NCBI RefSeq assembly: GCF_000485595.1
Contig: NW_014578163.1
Coordinates: 1-43,749, forward strand
Direction of reading: 5' to 3'
Length of the DNA stretch: 43,749 nt
Source of the DNA: Priapulus caudatus
Taxonomy: Eukaryota > Priapulida > Priapulimorpha > Priapulimorphida > Priapulidae
Part shown: positions 1 to 8,988 of the stretch, in pieces
How the letters are laid out: the number at the start of each line of letters is the position of its first letter
How positions within the stretch are numbered: position 1 is the first letter of the stretch
The notes under the pieces: generated by a model
The model's input: only the letters and a program-made list of their open reading frames with translations
Databases searched by the model: none
What the model was told of the DNA's origin: nothing
Made by a program: the position numbers and the translations under genes

Positions 1-299
1 CGCGCTTCAATAAACTCAAGAATCACAGAGATCATAGATAACACATGTGTTTATATGTATCTAGATTTCTAGAAAAGTAACTCAAATCGTTCGCGCCATA
101 TGATAGCTTAATTGTACACTTTCTTAGTGTAAACACAGCAGCTAGTCATTTCATGACAACTGTAATTCACAAGATAAATGCGTTCCACTCTCCACTCGCT
201 CGCAGCTGTAATATTTGTTTTGCAGTTCTATAAATCTAGCTACACATAGACACATGTCTTAGCTATAATCTCTGTAAATCTTGAGTTTATTGAAGCACG
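1..299. mobile_element. MITE-like element with 74-bp terminal inverted repeats
   Basis: Bases 1-74 and 226-299 are near-perfect inverted repeats. Both arms, read inward, contain CTTCAATAAACTCAAGA, then ACAGAGAT, ACATGTGT and CTAGATTT. The arms flank about 150 bp of non-coding DNA. This is the layout of a non-autonomous DNA transposon. The left end coincides with the window edge, so the true terminus and any target duplication cannot be seen. The superfamily is not recognised. Confidence 0.7.
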
Positions 300-462
300 A
301 TTAGTCTAATTAATTACTATGGACCATTGTACAGCGTATCCATACAGCGCTGTACTTAAGCGGCAGCGGTGTTGATCCATTTGAAAACAACATGCCGGCA
401 GCGATCACGTGACCGATTTTTTCCGACTCGTCATGGCGCAACTCTCTGTATATAGGGACTCT

Positions 463-815
463 ACCAAAACCAGGTCACTGCGACCTTTATTTGACCTTTA
501 CCTTGTACTTGATCATATTTTCCTTCCGCTCTCTAACTCGGCCCCTAATTGACCTAGCGCTACCAAACTTGGTATACTTACACATCTTGGGGAGAAGGTG
601 AGCAGCGTTTCAAAACCAGGTCACTGCGACCTTTATTTGACCTTTACCTTGACCTTGATCATATTTCCCTTCCGCTCTCTAACTCGGCCCCTAATTGACC
701 TAGTGCTACCAAAACCAGGTCACTACGACTTTTATTTGACCTTTACCTTGACCTTGATCATATTTTCCTTCCGCTCTATAACTCGGCCCAAAATTGACCT
801 AGCGCTACCAAACTT
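463..815. repeat. Three copies of a ~100-bp repeat rich in AGGTCA-type half-sites
   Basis: A unit beginning CCAAAACCAGGTCACTGCGA and ending near GACCTAGCGCTACCAAA occurs at about 463-575, 612-708 and 709-815. A short unrelated spacer lies between copies one and two. Each unit contains TTTGACCTTTACCTTGACC followed by TTGATCA, which on the minus strand reads as closely spaced AGGTCA-like half-sites, including a perfect TCAAGGTCA. The open frame across it is only a product of the repeat and is not a gene. Confidence 0.75.
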
Positions 816-824
816 GCTATTAGT

Positions 825-880
825 GATGTCCCAATGATCGATTATAATCGAAAATCGATCGATTATAGTCTCAAATTCGA
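825..880. repeat. AT-rich ATCGAT palindromic block, possible transposon end
   Basis: The stretch contains GATGTCCCAATGATCGATT followed by overlapping ATCGAT/TAATCG palindromes. A short GATGTCCC-type end leading into ATCGAT-rich DNA resembles some hAT-like non-autonomous elements. No partner end is visible because the CR1 fragment abuts directly, so the assignment is weak. Confidence 0.25.
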
Positions 881-885
881 ATTTG

Positions 886-1480
886 ATTTCCTCTCGTATT
901 CCAGGTTACGTATAGAGTGGACTAGCTTGGTTGCCCTCCTTTGCACTTTTTCTAACAGGTCTATATCTTTATTATAGTAGGGTAACCAGGCTTGCACACA
1001 GTACTCTAGGTGGGGTCTGATGAACGTCTTGTACAGGATAAGGAAACACCTTTTATCTACGTAATTGAATGTTTTCTTGATCGATCTCAGTACCCCCATT
1101 GCTTTGTTCGCTGCTCTGGTACACTGTAGAGTGGGTTTTAGGTTGCTATTTATCCATATCCCAAGGTCTTTTTCTTCAGTGATCTCATCTAACACTCTTC
1201 TTGTCCCAGCCTCATCGGTCATTGAGTACTCAAACTGTTCGTTATTTCCTCCTAAATGCATCCGTTTGCACTTCCCGACGTGAAACTTTAATAGCCAATT
1301 CCTTGACCATTCACACATCATATTTAGATCATGCTGCAGTAGCATGCAGTCCGTAGTTGTCGATATAGATTTCGAAATTTTTGTATCATCCGCAAACAAT
1401 TTCATATCACAAATCGCTATGTCCGGGATATCGTTTACATATATACCAGGAACAGTAGTGGTCCTAGGACCAATCCTAGG
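886..1480 (-). pseudogene. CR1-like LINE reverse transcriptase fragment
   Basis: On the minus strand this encodes the second half of a non-LTR reverse transcriptase. It shows FADDTK, the catalytic aspartate pair of RT motif C, then RCFLILYKTFIRPHLEYC and EKVQRRATKLV, features typical of the CR1/Jockey group. It is closely related to the better preserved copy at 6317-8253 and matches it from the PLLF-VYVND block to the LEYER block. A 2-bp insertion upstream of FADD breaks the frame. Both ends are abrupt: homology stops near 1480 on the 5' side and near 886 on the 3' side. It is a dead fragment with no independent function. Confidence 0.85.
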
Positions 1481-1483
1481 AGA

Positions 1484-1558
1484 GTAGGTGAAATGGGACG
1501 TAGTCGAAATAGGTATAGGCGAAATGGGACGTAGGCGAAATGGGAGTAGGCCAACTGG
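1484..1558. repeat. Short degenerate tandem repeat GTAGGCGAAATGGGAC
   Basis: Four to five imperfect copies of a ~15-16-bp unit, variants of GTAGGCGAAATGGGAC, lie end to end between the CR1 fragment and the CHCHD exon. They are non-coding. The junction with the CR1 fragment at about 1480 may mark where one element inserted into the other. Confidence 0.65.
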
Positions 1559-1659
1559 GATGTTACCATCCTATAAGGCTATATTCAATCCAGATTTCGA
1601 GCATTTGCAGTGATTGACCGTTCAACGGTACTACCTAGGCTGCTTTTCTGAATGCACAG

Positions 1660-1796
1660 GTCATCTGTGCCTGCACCAAGGCCGCCGGTGCAGCCACAGC
1701 CGATGATGCAGCAACCCAAGCAACCAGGAATGATGGCGCAGATGGCAACGACTGCTGCTGGCGTCGCCATCGGTTCTGCAGTCGGCCACACGCTAG
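1660..1796 (+). CDS. Internal exon of a CHCHD2/CHCHD10-type mitochondrial twin-CX9C protein
   Basis: Reading from 1661 the plus strand gives a Pro/Gln-rich stretch ([20 protein letters not shown]) followed by [19 protein letters not shown] and then HTLG. This hydrophobic block is the diagnostic conserved segment of CHCHD2 and CHCHD10, proteins of the mitochondrial intermembrane space linked to MICOS and respiration. The exon is bounded by a plausible acceptor (tgcttttctgaatgcacag) and a canonical donor (ctag/gtgagc) that splits the Gly codon. The intact splice signals argue against a processed pseudogene. The exons for the N-terminal targeting segment and the C-terminal CHCH domain with its CX9C pairs were not found here. 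They may lie outside the window or be missing. Family assignment is strong; expression is unknown. Confidence 0.75.
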
Positions 1797-2535
1797 GTGA
1801 GCGGCTGAAAAATTAAATCCCATATTATANGCCCTGAACTATTCTCGTACATATGGCGTCCCATAGATGGTCGGCGACGAGGCTCTCTTCGGGATTTTCA
1901 TGAGAATTTTCCACAGCAAGGAATGGCGAGTAGCGCTTAGACTGGTCCGTGGAGAGTTCCCACTCTGGTAACTATAATTTAGTGTAGCGAAGGATGTAAT
2001 TGGCCGAGTTAAGGTCGCGTACGTAGGCGAGTCTATGTGATCGTGACGGTCGGCTTTTTAATTCTCGTAGCCATGTGGGGTTCGCTACTGCGGTTCGATT
2101 GGCTAAGACCCGTTGATTGAAGTTGTTTTAGACTGAGAATTCCCACTAGACGTCTCTGGCAATAAAAAACGCGCTGGCCGGTGCTTGGCACGCCGTCGCA
2201 GGCAGCGGCGTATGTGCTGCCAGCGAGGCAGAATTCAGTGCGGGCGTTGAAGGTCTAACAACATGTTAAGAATTAACTCGCTGCAAAGACGATTTTCTGC
2301 GATTTAACGGTTTGCGCAATAACTTTTTCAATATCCGTAGGTGAAACAGAGTAGGCCTAGCTAGTATACCGGCTATAGTATAGAAACAATTAAGAATTTT
2401 GTACTAAGTAATATCAATTTAAGGCGGACTGTTGGATGAGTATTTCTTTTAAATCGTTGAACTACAGCGAGTGTATTTAGTTAGCATTATAGATTCTAAT
2501 TGAAACGATTTCAAGTGCCTGTGCCTTCAGTCTAT
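1797..2535. other. Non-coding stretch downstream of the CHCHD exon
   Basis: No convincing exon, RNA gene or repeat is seen. It contains one undetermined base at 1830. It would be intronic if the CHCHD gene continues downstream, but no following exon with CX9C motifs was recognised. Confidence 0.4.
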
Positions 2536-2552
2536 GGAAAACTACAAGGTTC

Positions 2553-2605
2553 CGGAAGTTGCGCCGTCACGTACACGCGCCGGCGAGAGGAGCGCGCGAG
2601 CCGAA
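2553..2605 (+). repeat. Short relic similar to the gypsy LTR U3 unit
   Basis: GTTGCGCCGTCACGTACACG followed by CGCCGGCGAGAG closely matches a segment that occurs once in the 5' LTR (around 12394-12440) and twice in the 3' LTR of the large gypsy element. A gag relic of the same family follows about 500 bp downstream, so this is probably the remnant of an older related insertion. Confidence 0.5.
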
Positions 2606-3116
2606 GACGTTTGCGGCCGTTTGCGTTATCAGCGCTGACAGCTGAGGAGGGGGGACGAAGCATTAGAGTAGTCCGAATGTGATCGCACGTTGGCAAGACA
2701 CGCACGGCTGGTTCTACCATAGCCACTGCACTGCCCATAACGTTAATGACTACCGTGAAAATGCTTTAGTGCGTAGCGTAAAACACGAAGTGTGTGCGCT
2801 GCAGACAGCGTAAAGCATCGTAGCAAGTCGATCTTACAATATTGAATGAATTTGAATCCAAAATTTATGTTTTTAAAATATTTTTTTTGTTAATTATTAT
2901 TTTTTTTTTTCGCGTTTGTCTTTCACTTCGCATCCTTTGGAAACTATAAAAACTAGAACAATAAAATGACCTGCAGAATGATGGTTGTACAATGCGGGTA
3001 CAAAACACTGACAGTCGCAAGTTAATGTACAGAGCATGAGGATTGTGTAGAACAAGCAGGCTCGTTGTCATGCCACCGTGGAGTCATCTACTTCGGTACT
3101 CTATGCACGAGGGGAG

Positions 3117-3420
3117 CGCTGATGCTACACTGAACGTACGCGTGCAGCAGGTGGAGGGAAAGCACAGACGCTACCGACAGTAGCATGGAGGAGCCCGATA
3201 GAAACGAGGAGCAGCTCAAACAACCTCGCATCAGCAGGAGGGTCTAGGGAGAGCCTCGAAGTATAACTTGGGTAGCCAAGTCAATCAACGAAGGCAGCCG
3301 CACGTCCGAAATTCACAGCGACATTCTTGACAGGCTCAGACGAGACGACGATCAACTCTCGCAAATGTAGCCGACTAAGCAAGTGCTGCTTCCAGCGACA
3401 TGTCACCAAGACGAAAGTAA
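3117..3420 (+). pseudogene. Degenerate Ty3/gypsy gag fragment
   Basis: At nucleotide level the segment follows the N-terminal part of the gag gene at 17740-18010. Shared blocks include GCACAGACGCTACCG, AGGAGGGTCTA, CCGAAATTCAC, GACATTCTTG and GACAGGCTCAGA. Many small indels and stops remove any reading frame. It has the same orientation as the 12-26 kb element but sits 9 kb away from it, with a short LTR-like relic at 2553-2605. It is interpreted as an old decayed copy and not a gene. Confidence 0.7.
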
Positions 3421-4530
3421 TAGATCGGATAATTGTTCGGATTCCGATTGAATTGGAATTTCGGATTCCGAAGAAAGAAAAGAGAGGCGACAAGTAAGAA
3501 GATAGCGCAAATTTAGGACGGGCTATAGTGTAACTACAGCTAGTCTCTATAAACGATACTCCTAGGCCGGGATATTGCAGGTAACCATGTCTCCAAGGCC
3601 TCAGTACGAATAGATATACTATTGCCGTAAAATTGACCTATTCTCCCCTTTTTTCCGTTGTGGTGTTTATTAAGCTCTTCATACATATAGCTATATTATA
3701 CATGCAGTACTGATGTTATAAGAGCAGAATAATTCGGCGTTATAGTAAGCGATTAGCAACATTAGTGAGGTCTACGGTAAATATGAGAAGTTCAGTGGTT
3801 TATTTTGAAGCGCGTTTTGTTACTATCTCGGTTCAGAATACGAGAAGATGTAGCCATTTGAAACCCTAATTCATTTCCTTAAATGTGGGGTAGTCCCCCT
3901 TTTAAACTTCGACACGGGGTACTGGTGAGGGTGTTGTTTGTTCATTTCAAACCGGCATAAAACATGATCTGTGAGTTACACGGAAGTGTCCAAAAAAATG
4001 CGTTATCAAGCGACGACTCCTAACTCGCCGCTGCTATTGTTCTGTGACTACAATTATTTTTCATTATTTCTACTGATTCCTATGATATTATGGACTGTTA
4101 TTGTTATTATGCTATTATTGCTTAATGTATTTTAACTGTTTTGCATAGTTGTCGTTGGGGACATACAGGCGTACTGAGTACGTGACTTCCATTTCTTGTA
4201 ACCGCTTTCACTGTTAATGACCCGCTCTTGAGGCCATGCTATATTTGCCTTGTAACAAGTTAGCATTGTTACTGTTCAGCGGCTTCTGGTGCAATTAGGC
4301 CGTAATCAAGTAAATTGAAACTCAGCGCAACCTTAGCACAAAGGCCCTGGTGTTCAAGTTAGAAGTATCTGGTACTGTGAAGCATTTGCAACACAGAGCA
4401 TAGTGTGCACACATAGACAGGCGCGGCGACACAGAGACCAGTTCTGCGGATATTTGCAATGAAGTTACAAATTAATTAGCTGCAAGAGAACACCTCAATT
4501 GCACCTGAAGGGCGGGCTTCATTCTATTGG
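3421..4530. other. Stretch with no recognised feature
   Basis: No long open frame, RNA gene or clear repeat was recognised on either strand. Composition is unremarkable. Confidence 0.4.
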
Positions 4531-4534
4531 CGCT

Positions 4535-4770
4535 AAACTTGTCGACTACTTCGCTGGCAGCTATGGATGACCGTCGCCGGCCCTATTGCTATTCGGCGCA
4601 CGATCCGATAGCTTGGCCGACAGTGCAATAGTCGGTGCAGACGAACGTTTTGCCGCAGCGTCGGCGTGCGCCTTGGCCGCGGAACTGCGCTCAACATTGC
4701 GCTTATAGCGGCTTGGATTCAACACGCCTCCTTTCCGCAACGCTTTCTGTAGTATCCCGTCTCATCTGGT
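4535..4770. repeat. Dispersed repeat, diverged copy of 37630-37840
   Basis: The two segments share GCTGGCAGCT, CGCCGGCC, ATTCGGCGCACGATCC, a GCGCTTATA block and a CTAGTATCCC-GTC type end in the same order and orientation. At 37.6 kb the copy lies in DNA resembling the LTR of the minus-strand gypsy family, so this one may be a solo-LTR relic. No coding capacity is evident. Confidence 0.5.
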
Positions 4771-4789
4771 TATGTGAGTAGCCGAACGG

Positions 4790-4895
4790 TACGGTTCGGC
4801 ATATTTAGATAGTAAGCAGGTAGCGTGTCTCGGTATACACGGACCGTACCAGGTAGCCGTTCCGGCAGTACCCGGGGACAGTAGACGCCTCTGAA
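4790..4895. repeat. Fragment of the GGTAC-rich TIR element family
   Basis: The segment includes GGTACGGTTCGGCATATTTAG, GGTATACACGGACCGTACC and CCGTTCCGGCAGTACCC in the order seen at the right end of the element at 8989-9348. Only that half is present here. Confidence 0.5.
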
Positions 4896-5126
4896 GTACT
4901 ACTACTACTAACTACCCGGACGAACATTAATGTAAGTTAAAGTCTACAAACTAGTTAGCTTGTAAATCTTCATAATGGTACTAACTTGCGTCGGTCTACT
5001 TCGAAGTTCAAGAAATGACGATTACGTACCACGTTCACAACTAACCTGTATGATCACAGGCGGTTCGGTTCTCCGTTCACTACACTTCACCACTGTTACA
5101 CTCTGCTTCTTCAGCCCGCCTCGCGA

Positions 5127-5230
5127 AACAAGAAATGATTGGCGCCGCAATCAGAGAGCTGTAACGGCCAATCAGGCAATCAGCGAGCAGGCTTTTGCTG
5201 ACGTCATTTCTCCAGTTATTCAAGTTGCCT
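5127..5230. promoter_or_regulatory. Candidate promoter patch with CCAAT boxes and a CRE
   Basis: Within about 100 bp there are an inverted CCAAT box (GATTGGCG), a direct one (GGCCAATCAGG), a repeated CAATCAG and a perfect CRE palindrome TGACGTCA. Further TGACGTCA and TGACGTG sites lie at about 5432 and 5752. These are known animal promoter elements, but no transcript or first exon can be tied to them, so the call is tentative. Confidence 0.3.
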
Positions 5231-5271
5231 GATCGATAACGAGGCTTGCGAAACGCCAGGGTTGAGCTCGC

Positions 5272-5310
5272 GTACAGGCGGTGTAGTGAAGCGAAACATA
5301 CCGCCTGTAC
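5272..5310. repeat. Perfect 11-bp inverted repeat, hairpin or cruciform
   Basis: GTACAGGCGGT (5272-5282) and ACCGCCTGTAC (5300-5310) are exact inverted copies separated by 17 bases. They lie beside the CCAAT/CRE patch. The function is unknown. Confidence 0.7.
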
Positions 5311-5681
5311 CATACAGGTTAACACGTCACATAGCATCAACAGTAGAACATCGAACATAGAAGTTGAAATGCGCAGTCTGTTGCTTCCGCTAGCCACTGT
5401 GTAGCGCCATAGACTATAGTGGCGCTGACTGACGTCATAGTACCAGACGATATAAATCACAGCATATAACAGCATATAAATGAGAGCATATCAATGGGGT
5501 CAATGATATGGTCTCATACCACGACAGTTTACTATACATGGAGCGTGAGGTGGGCGTAAGGTCGTCACAGGTGGGGGTCATCACTATAGCTATGAATAAC
5601 ACACGTGATTCATTCCATTTGTCAATCATTGACGGAAACACGCGACGTTGACGTTAGAACACTTCGAGAGACAGTCACAAT

Positions 5682-5786
5682 CAAAGATCGTATAGTGCCG
5701 GAGGCACAAGATAAACCACTCATGCGAAATCACGTGCAATGACGTGTAGTACGCAATGGAGCGCCACGTCCGCCATTTTAGGAAGG
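5682..5786. repeat. ~100-bp inverted repeat, left copy (partner 8336-8429)
   Basis: AAAGATCGTATAGTGCCGGA plus GGCACAAGATAAACCACTC is reproduced exactly on the opposite strand at 8392-8429. After a diverged middle, CGCCATTTTAGGAAG matches 8337-8351 in inverse. The repeats face each other across 2.5 kb containing the CR1 element. The CGCCATTTT core resembles a YY1 site. Confidence 0.75.
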
Positions 5787-6352
5787 AAAACCCGCTCCGC
5801 GTCTGTTTGATACATAGAAATAATATGGATAACCATGGTTAATATATATATATATATATATATTCTAATATAATGTAATAGATAATATTTTTATGCCAAT
5901 AGCTGTATCGAATCTCTCATTCAAGTGTACAAAAATCTAACAATGATTCATAATCGGATGTTACTATGTAGTAATAGTATGTACACAGTGCAGTGGTGTA
6001 GTGTCAGACAGTGGTACAGTGCACAGGCACTTCATTGGACCATCTCAAACAAATAATGGTAAATAAACACTAAATGTATCTACTATTAAAGTATTAATGT
6101 TTCTCTACTCTATTTGGCCTATTATTGTCGAGAATGCTGTAAATGCCGTTTAAATGCTCATCTGCAACACACAAGTAGTGAAGTACACCGCACGTACGCC
6201 CTGTGCACAAACAACACTGCCACTGCTACTACATGTATCAACGAAGATTGCACAAGTCTTTCACGATGGATTTCGACCAAAAAGAATGTTTTCTCACCTT
6301 TTCGTATTCTTGGGGAACCTTAGTTAGTTAGTTAAGGTTAGATGGGTTGAGT

Positions 6353-7300
6353 TTAAGCCTGGCCTATTATTATACCCATATCTGTCCAATGTAAGTCTAG
6401 TTTGTTTTTAAAGCAGTTGACCGTCTTGGCCTCAACTACAAATGTTGGCAGTGCGTTCCACGCATTCACCACTCTTTGGCTGAAGAAGTGCTGTCGCAAT
6501 TGCAGCCTGGATCTATTTTTGAATAGTTTCAGGGGATTCCCCCTGGTGGTTCCAGTTGCCAGTGTGAAGAATTGGTTGCTATTTATGTTTTCTTTGTCTG
6601 TTAAAATTTTGTAAGTTTCGATCAGGTCTCCCCTCTCTCTCCTCTGTTCCAGTGAATATAGACCTAGGATTTCCAGTCTCCTCTCGTATTCCAGGTTACG
6701 TATAGAGTGGACTAGCTTGGTTGCCCTCCTTTGCACTTTTTCTAACAGGTCCATATCTTTCTTATAGTATGGTGACCAGGCTTGCACACAGTACTCTAGG
6801 TGGGGTCTGATGAACGTCTTGTACAAGATAAGGAAACACCTTTTATCTATGTACTTGAATGTTTTCTTGATCGATCTCAGTACCCCCATCGCTTTGTTTG
6901 CTGCTCTGGTACACTGTAGAGTGGGTTTCAGGTCGCTGTTTATCCATATCCCAAGATCTTTTTCTTCAGTGATCTCATCTAACACTCTTCTTGTCCCAGC
7001 CTCATCGGTCATTAAGTACTCGAACTGTTCGTTATTTCCTCCTAAATGCATCCGTTAATTTTGCACTTCCCGACGTGAAACGTTGATATAGGCCATATTC
7101 CATACTGCACCATTTCACATACTATCTAATATTTAGGTCATGCTGGCAGTAGATGGCAGTCGTTGTTGTCGATATAGATTTCCAAATTTTAGTATCATCC
7201 GCAAACAATTTCATATCACAATTTACTATGTCCGGGATATCATTTACATATACCAGGAACAGTAGTGGTCCTAGGACCGATCCTTGCGAACCCGTGATAC
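6353..7300 (-). pseudogene. CR1-like RT, catalytic YADD-type block and C-terminal region
   Basis: The minus strand at 7300-7150 encodes GSQGSVLGPLLFLVYVND followed by KLFADDTK, RT motifs B and C. After a frame break around 7050-7150 a 232-codon frame (7051-6353) gives the thumb and C-terminal part: MGVLRSIKKTF, LYKTFIRPHLEYCVQAWSP, KVQRRATKLV, LGLYSLEQRRERGDLIETYK and SQRVVNAWNALP. The last blocks are hallmarks of CR1-like LINE C-termini. The frame ends with a stop at 6353, close to the presumed 3' end of the element. Confidence 0.85.
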
Positions 7301-7415
7301 TGAAGCACCTTCGAGTAACCGTCCTCGAACGCTCACCCTCATCTGGCGCCCCACAAGGAAGCTTTCAATCCAGTTTATCGATGTGTTCCTCTTATACCAT
7401 ACGCTTTCAATTTCT

Positions 7416-8253
7416 TCATAGCCTCATGTGCGGAACCGTGTCAAATGCTTTCTGATAGTCTAAAAAGATGGTGTCGATGCAATTTCCATTGTCAATGGGC
7501 CTTACTCCAAGCCTCAATGTCTCTAGGAGATTAGTCAGACACTTCTCCTCGAACGTAAATCCATGTTGGTGTTCTGTAAACAATTTGTTCTCATCCAATG
7601 AATTTACTACTTCATCACGCAATGTGTTCCATGACCTTACAACACACACATGTCAGTGAAACTGGTCTGTAGTTCTCAGCAGCCATCCTACTCCCTTTTT
7701 TGAAGATGGGAGAAACCTGCGCTTTTTTCCTCGATAATGGTAGGGACCCTTCCTGAAAGGATTTTTGGAATATTAATGTGAGTGGCAATGCAAGTCCATC
7801 AGCACATTCTTTTAGCAGTTTCGGGTGTATTCCATCAGGTCCTGGTGACTTGCCTGGCTTCAGTTGTCTTAGCTTCTTTTCCACTTGTGCAGCTGTAATC
7901 TCAATACTGTCCAAGCTTGTACCAGGTTGCACTCTGTCTACAAAATTCGGGATGTTACCCACTGGCTCCGTTACAAACACCGACTTGAAGTAGTTGTTCA
8001 GTAATGATGCTGCTTCTTGGTCGTTGTCTGTTGACATACCTTCTCCTTTGGCTAATCGAGTTATTCCAGCTTTGACCTTCTGTTTCTCGCGCACGTAACC
8101 ATAAAACTTCTTGGGGTTGCTCTTGAATACATCAACAAGACCTCGCTCATAATTTTTCTTGGCATCGTTACACAAGTGGAGAAAGACAGGTCGGGCTGAC
8201 ACTGACGATTCGAGCAATTTACAGCAGAACAGTAAGCTCAGCTGACAGCACAC
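7416..8253 (-). pseudogene. CR1-like RT, N-terminal half
   Basis: Two overlapping frames (8253-7615, then 7649-7416) encode the fingers and first palm region. Visible blocks are LKPGKSPGPDGIHPKLLKEC, a PIFKKGSRMAAENYRPVSLT block and LDYQKAFDTVPH. The last carries the first catalytic aspartate of motif A. The region before it, with YERGLVDVFKSNPKKFYGYV, is the usual connector between endonuclease and RT in this group. A frame change near 7640 interrupts it. It acted in target-primed reverse transcription in the parent element and is non-functional here. Confidence 0.85.
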
Positions 8254-8310
8254 AGCAGACAGTAACTGCAGACAGCAGACAGTAACTGTTGCACAGTAGC
8301 AGATACAGCA
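8236..8310. repeat. Short GCAGACAGTAACT direct repeats
   Basis: GCAGACAGTAACT occurs twice, within a run of related CAGCA/CAGACAG motifs. It sits between the truncated 5' end of the CR1 copy and the right-hand inverted repeat. It is non-coding. Confidence 0.5.
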
Positions 8311-8335
8311 GCATCCGGGAACTTCGTGTGAACTT

Positions 8336-8429
8336 GCTTCCTAAAATGGCGGTTGTGGCGACCCATGACCTACTACGCTATGATTGGAGAGTGGTTTATC
8401 TTGTGCCTCCGGCACTATACGATCTTTGG
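8336..8429. repeat. ~100-bp inverted repeat, right copy (partner 5682-5786)
   Basis: It starts CTTCCTAAAATGGCGG and ends CCGGCACTATACGATCTTTG, the inverse of the left copy. The outer 38 bp are identical and the middle has diverged. It lies immediately left of the MITE at 8474. Confidence 0.75.
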
Positions 8430-8473
8430 TCACAATAACTGATTGATCTCGAGTAATTTTTCGGCGGAAATAC

Positions 8474-8739
8474 CAGGGGCCCGTTGTCAGAAACGAAATT
8501 GGTGTTAACATTAGTGTTAACATTGACTTTTTCTCTTACACCGTTGACAGAAACGTGGCCAAGTTACGATAATGCGAAATCGTAGCAGATTTCCTCATAA
8601 CAATACCATACAAGGTTATGTCGACGGTCTAGCAGAAATTGTTCGTTAAGACTATTTATTTCGTTAGAATTTCGTTAGAATTTCGTTAGAATTCGTTAGA
8701 AAGACGTTAAGAAATTGTATTTCTCACAACGGGCCCCTG
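8474..8739. mobile_element. 266-bp MITE with CAGGGGCCCGTTGT ends
   Basis: CAGGGGCCCGTTGT at 8474 is repeated inverted at 8726-8739, and similarity (AGAAA) continues a few bases inward. The interior holds four close copies of TTTCGTTAGAA and no coding sequence. The flanks (TAC and ATT) give no clear target duplication. The GGGGCCCG-type termini would fit a PIF/Harbinger- or hAT-derived MITE, but the superfamily is not decided by what is visible. Confidence 0.75.
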
Positions 8740-8988
8740 ATTTCACCCGTCATTATGACAGCGTAGGGCAATCGTAGGGACATGCGGTTTGTTTTATAAT
8801 AATGAACAAGGTATGAAGTCATCAATAATACTGCAAAGAATCGTAAAAATGAAACGGGGAAAGTGTATTCATTCGACTATTACTGCAACATGGTTCCACC
8901 ATTTAACCGTTGTAAGCTCTCCTTCTTTTTACGCTGTTGATATAATGCAGCATTTTGAAGACATGCTTCTTGATGGATGAATGAAGCA

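Larger units (their letters stand above)
6317..8253 (-). mobile_element. 5'-truncated CR1-like LINE
   Basis: The minus strand carries, in order, the front half, the catalytic core and the C-terminal region of a CR1/Jockey-type reverse transcriptase, ending in a non-coding tail with TTAG/CTAA repeats (6317-6345). No endonuclease domain or ORF1 is visible, so the copy is 5'-truncated at about 8250, as usual for LINEs. The reading frame is broken into three blocks. It lies between the inverted repeats 5682-5786 and 8336-8429. A shorter sister copy lies at 886-1480. Confidence 0.85.

Noticed and set aside
2185-2265. Possible next CHCHD exon (a CACGCCGTCGCAGGC stretch giving an HAVAG-like peptide)
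   Set aside because: No AG acceptor lies at the required place, the peptide soon departs from the family, and no CX9C motif follows.
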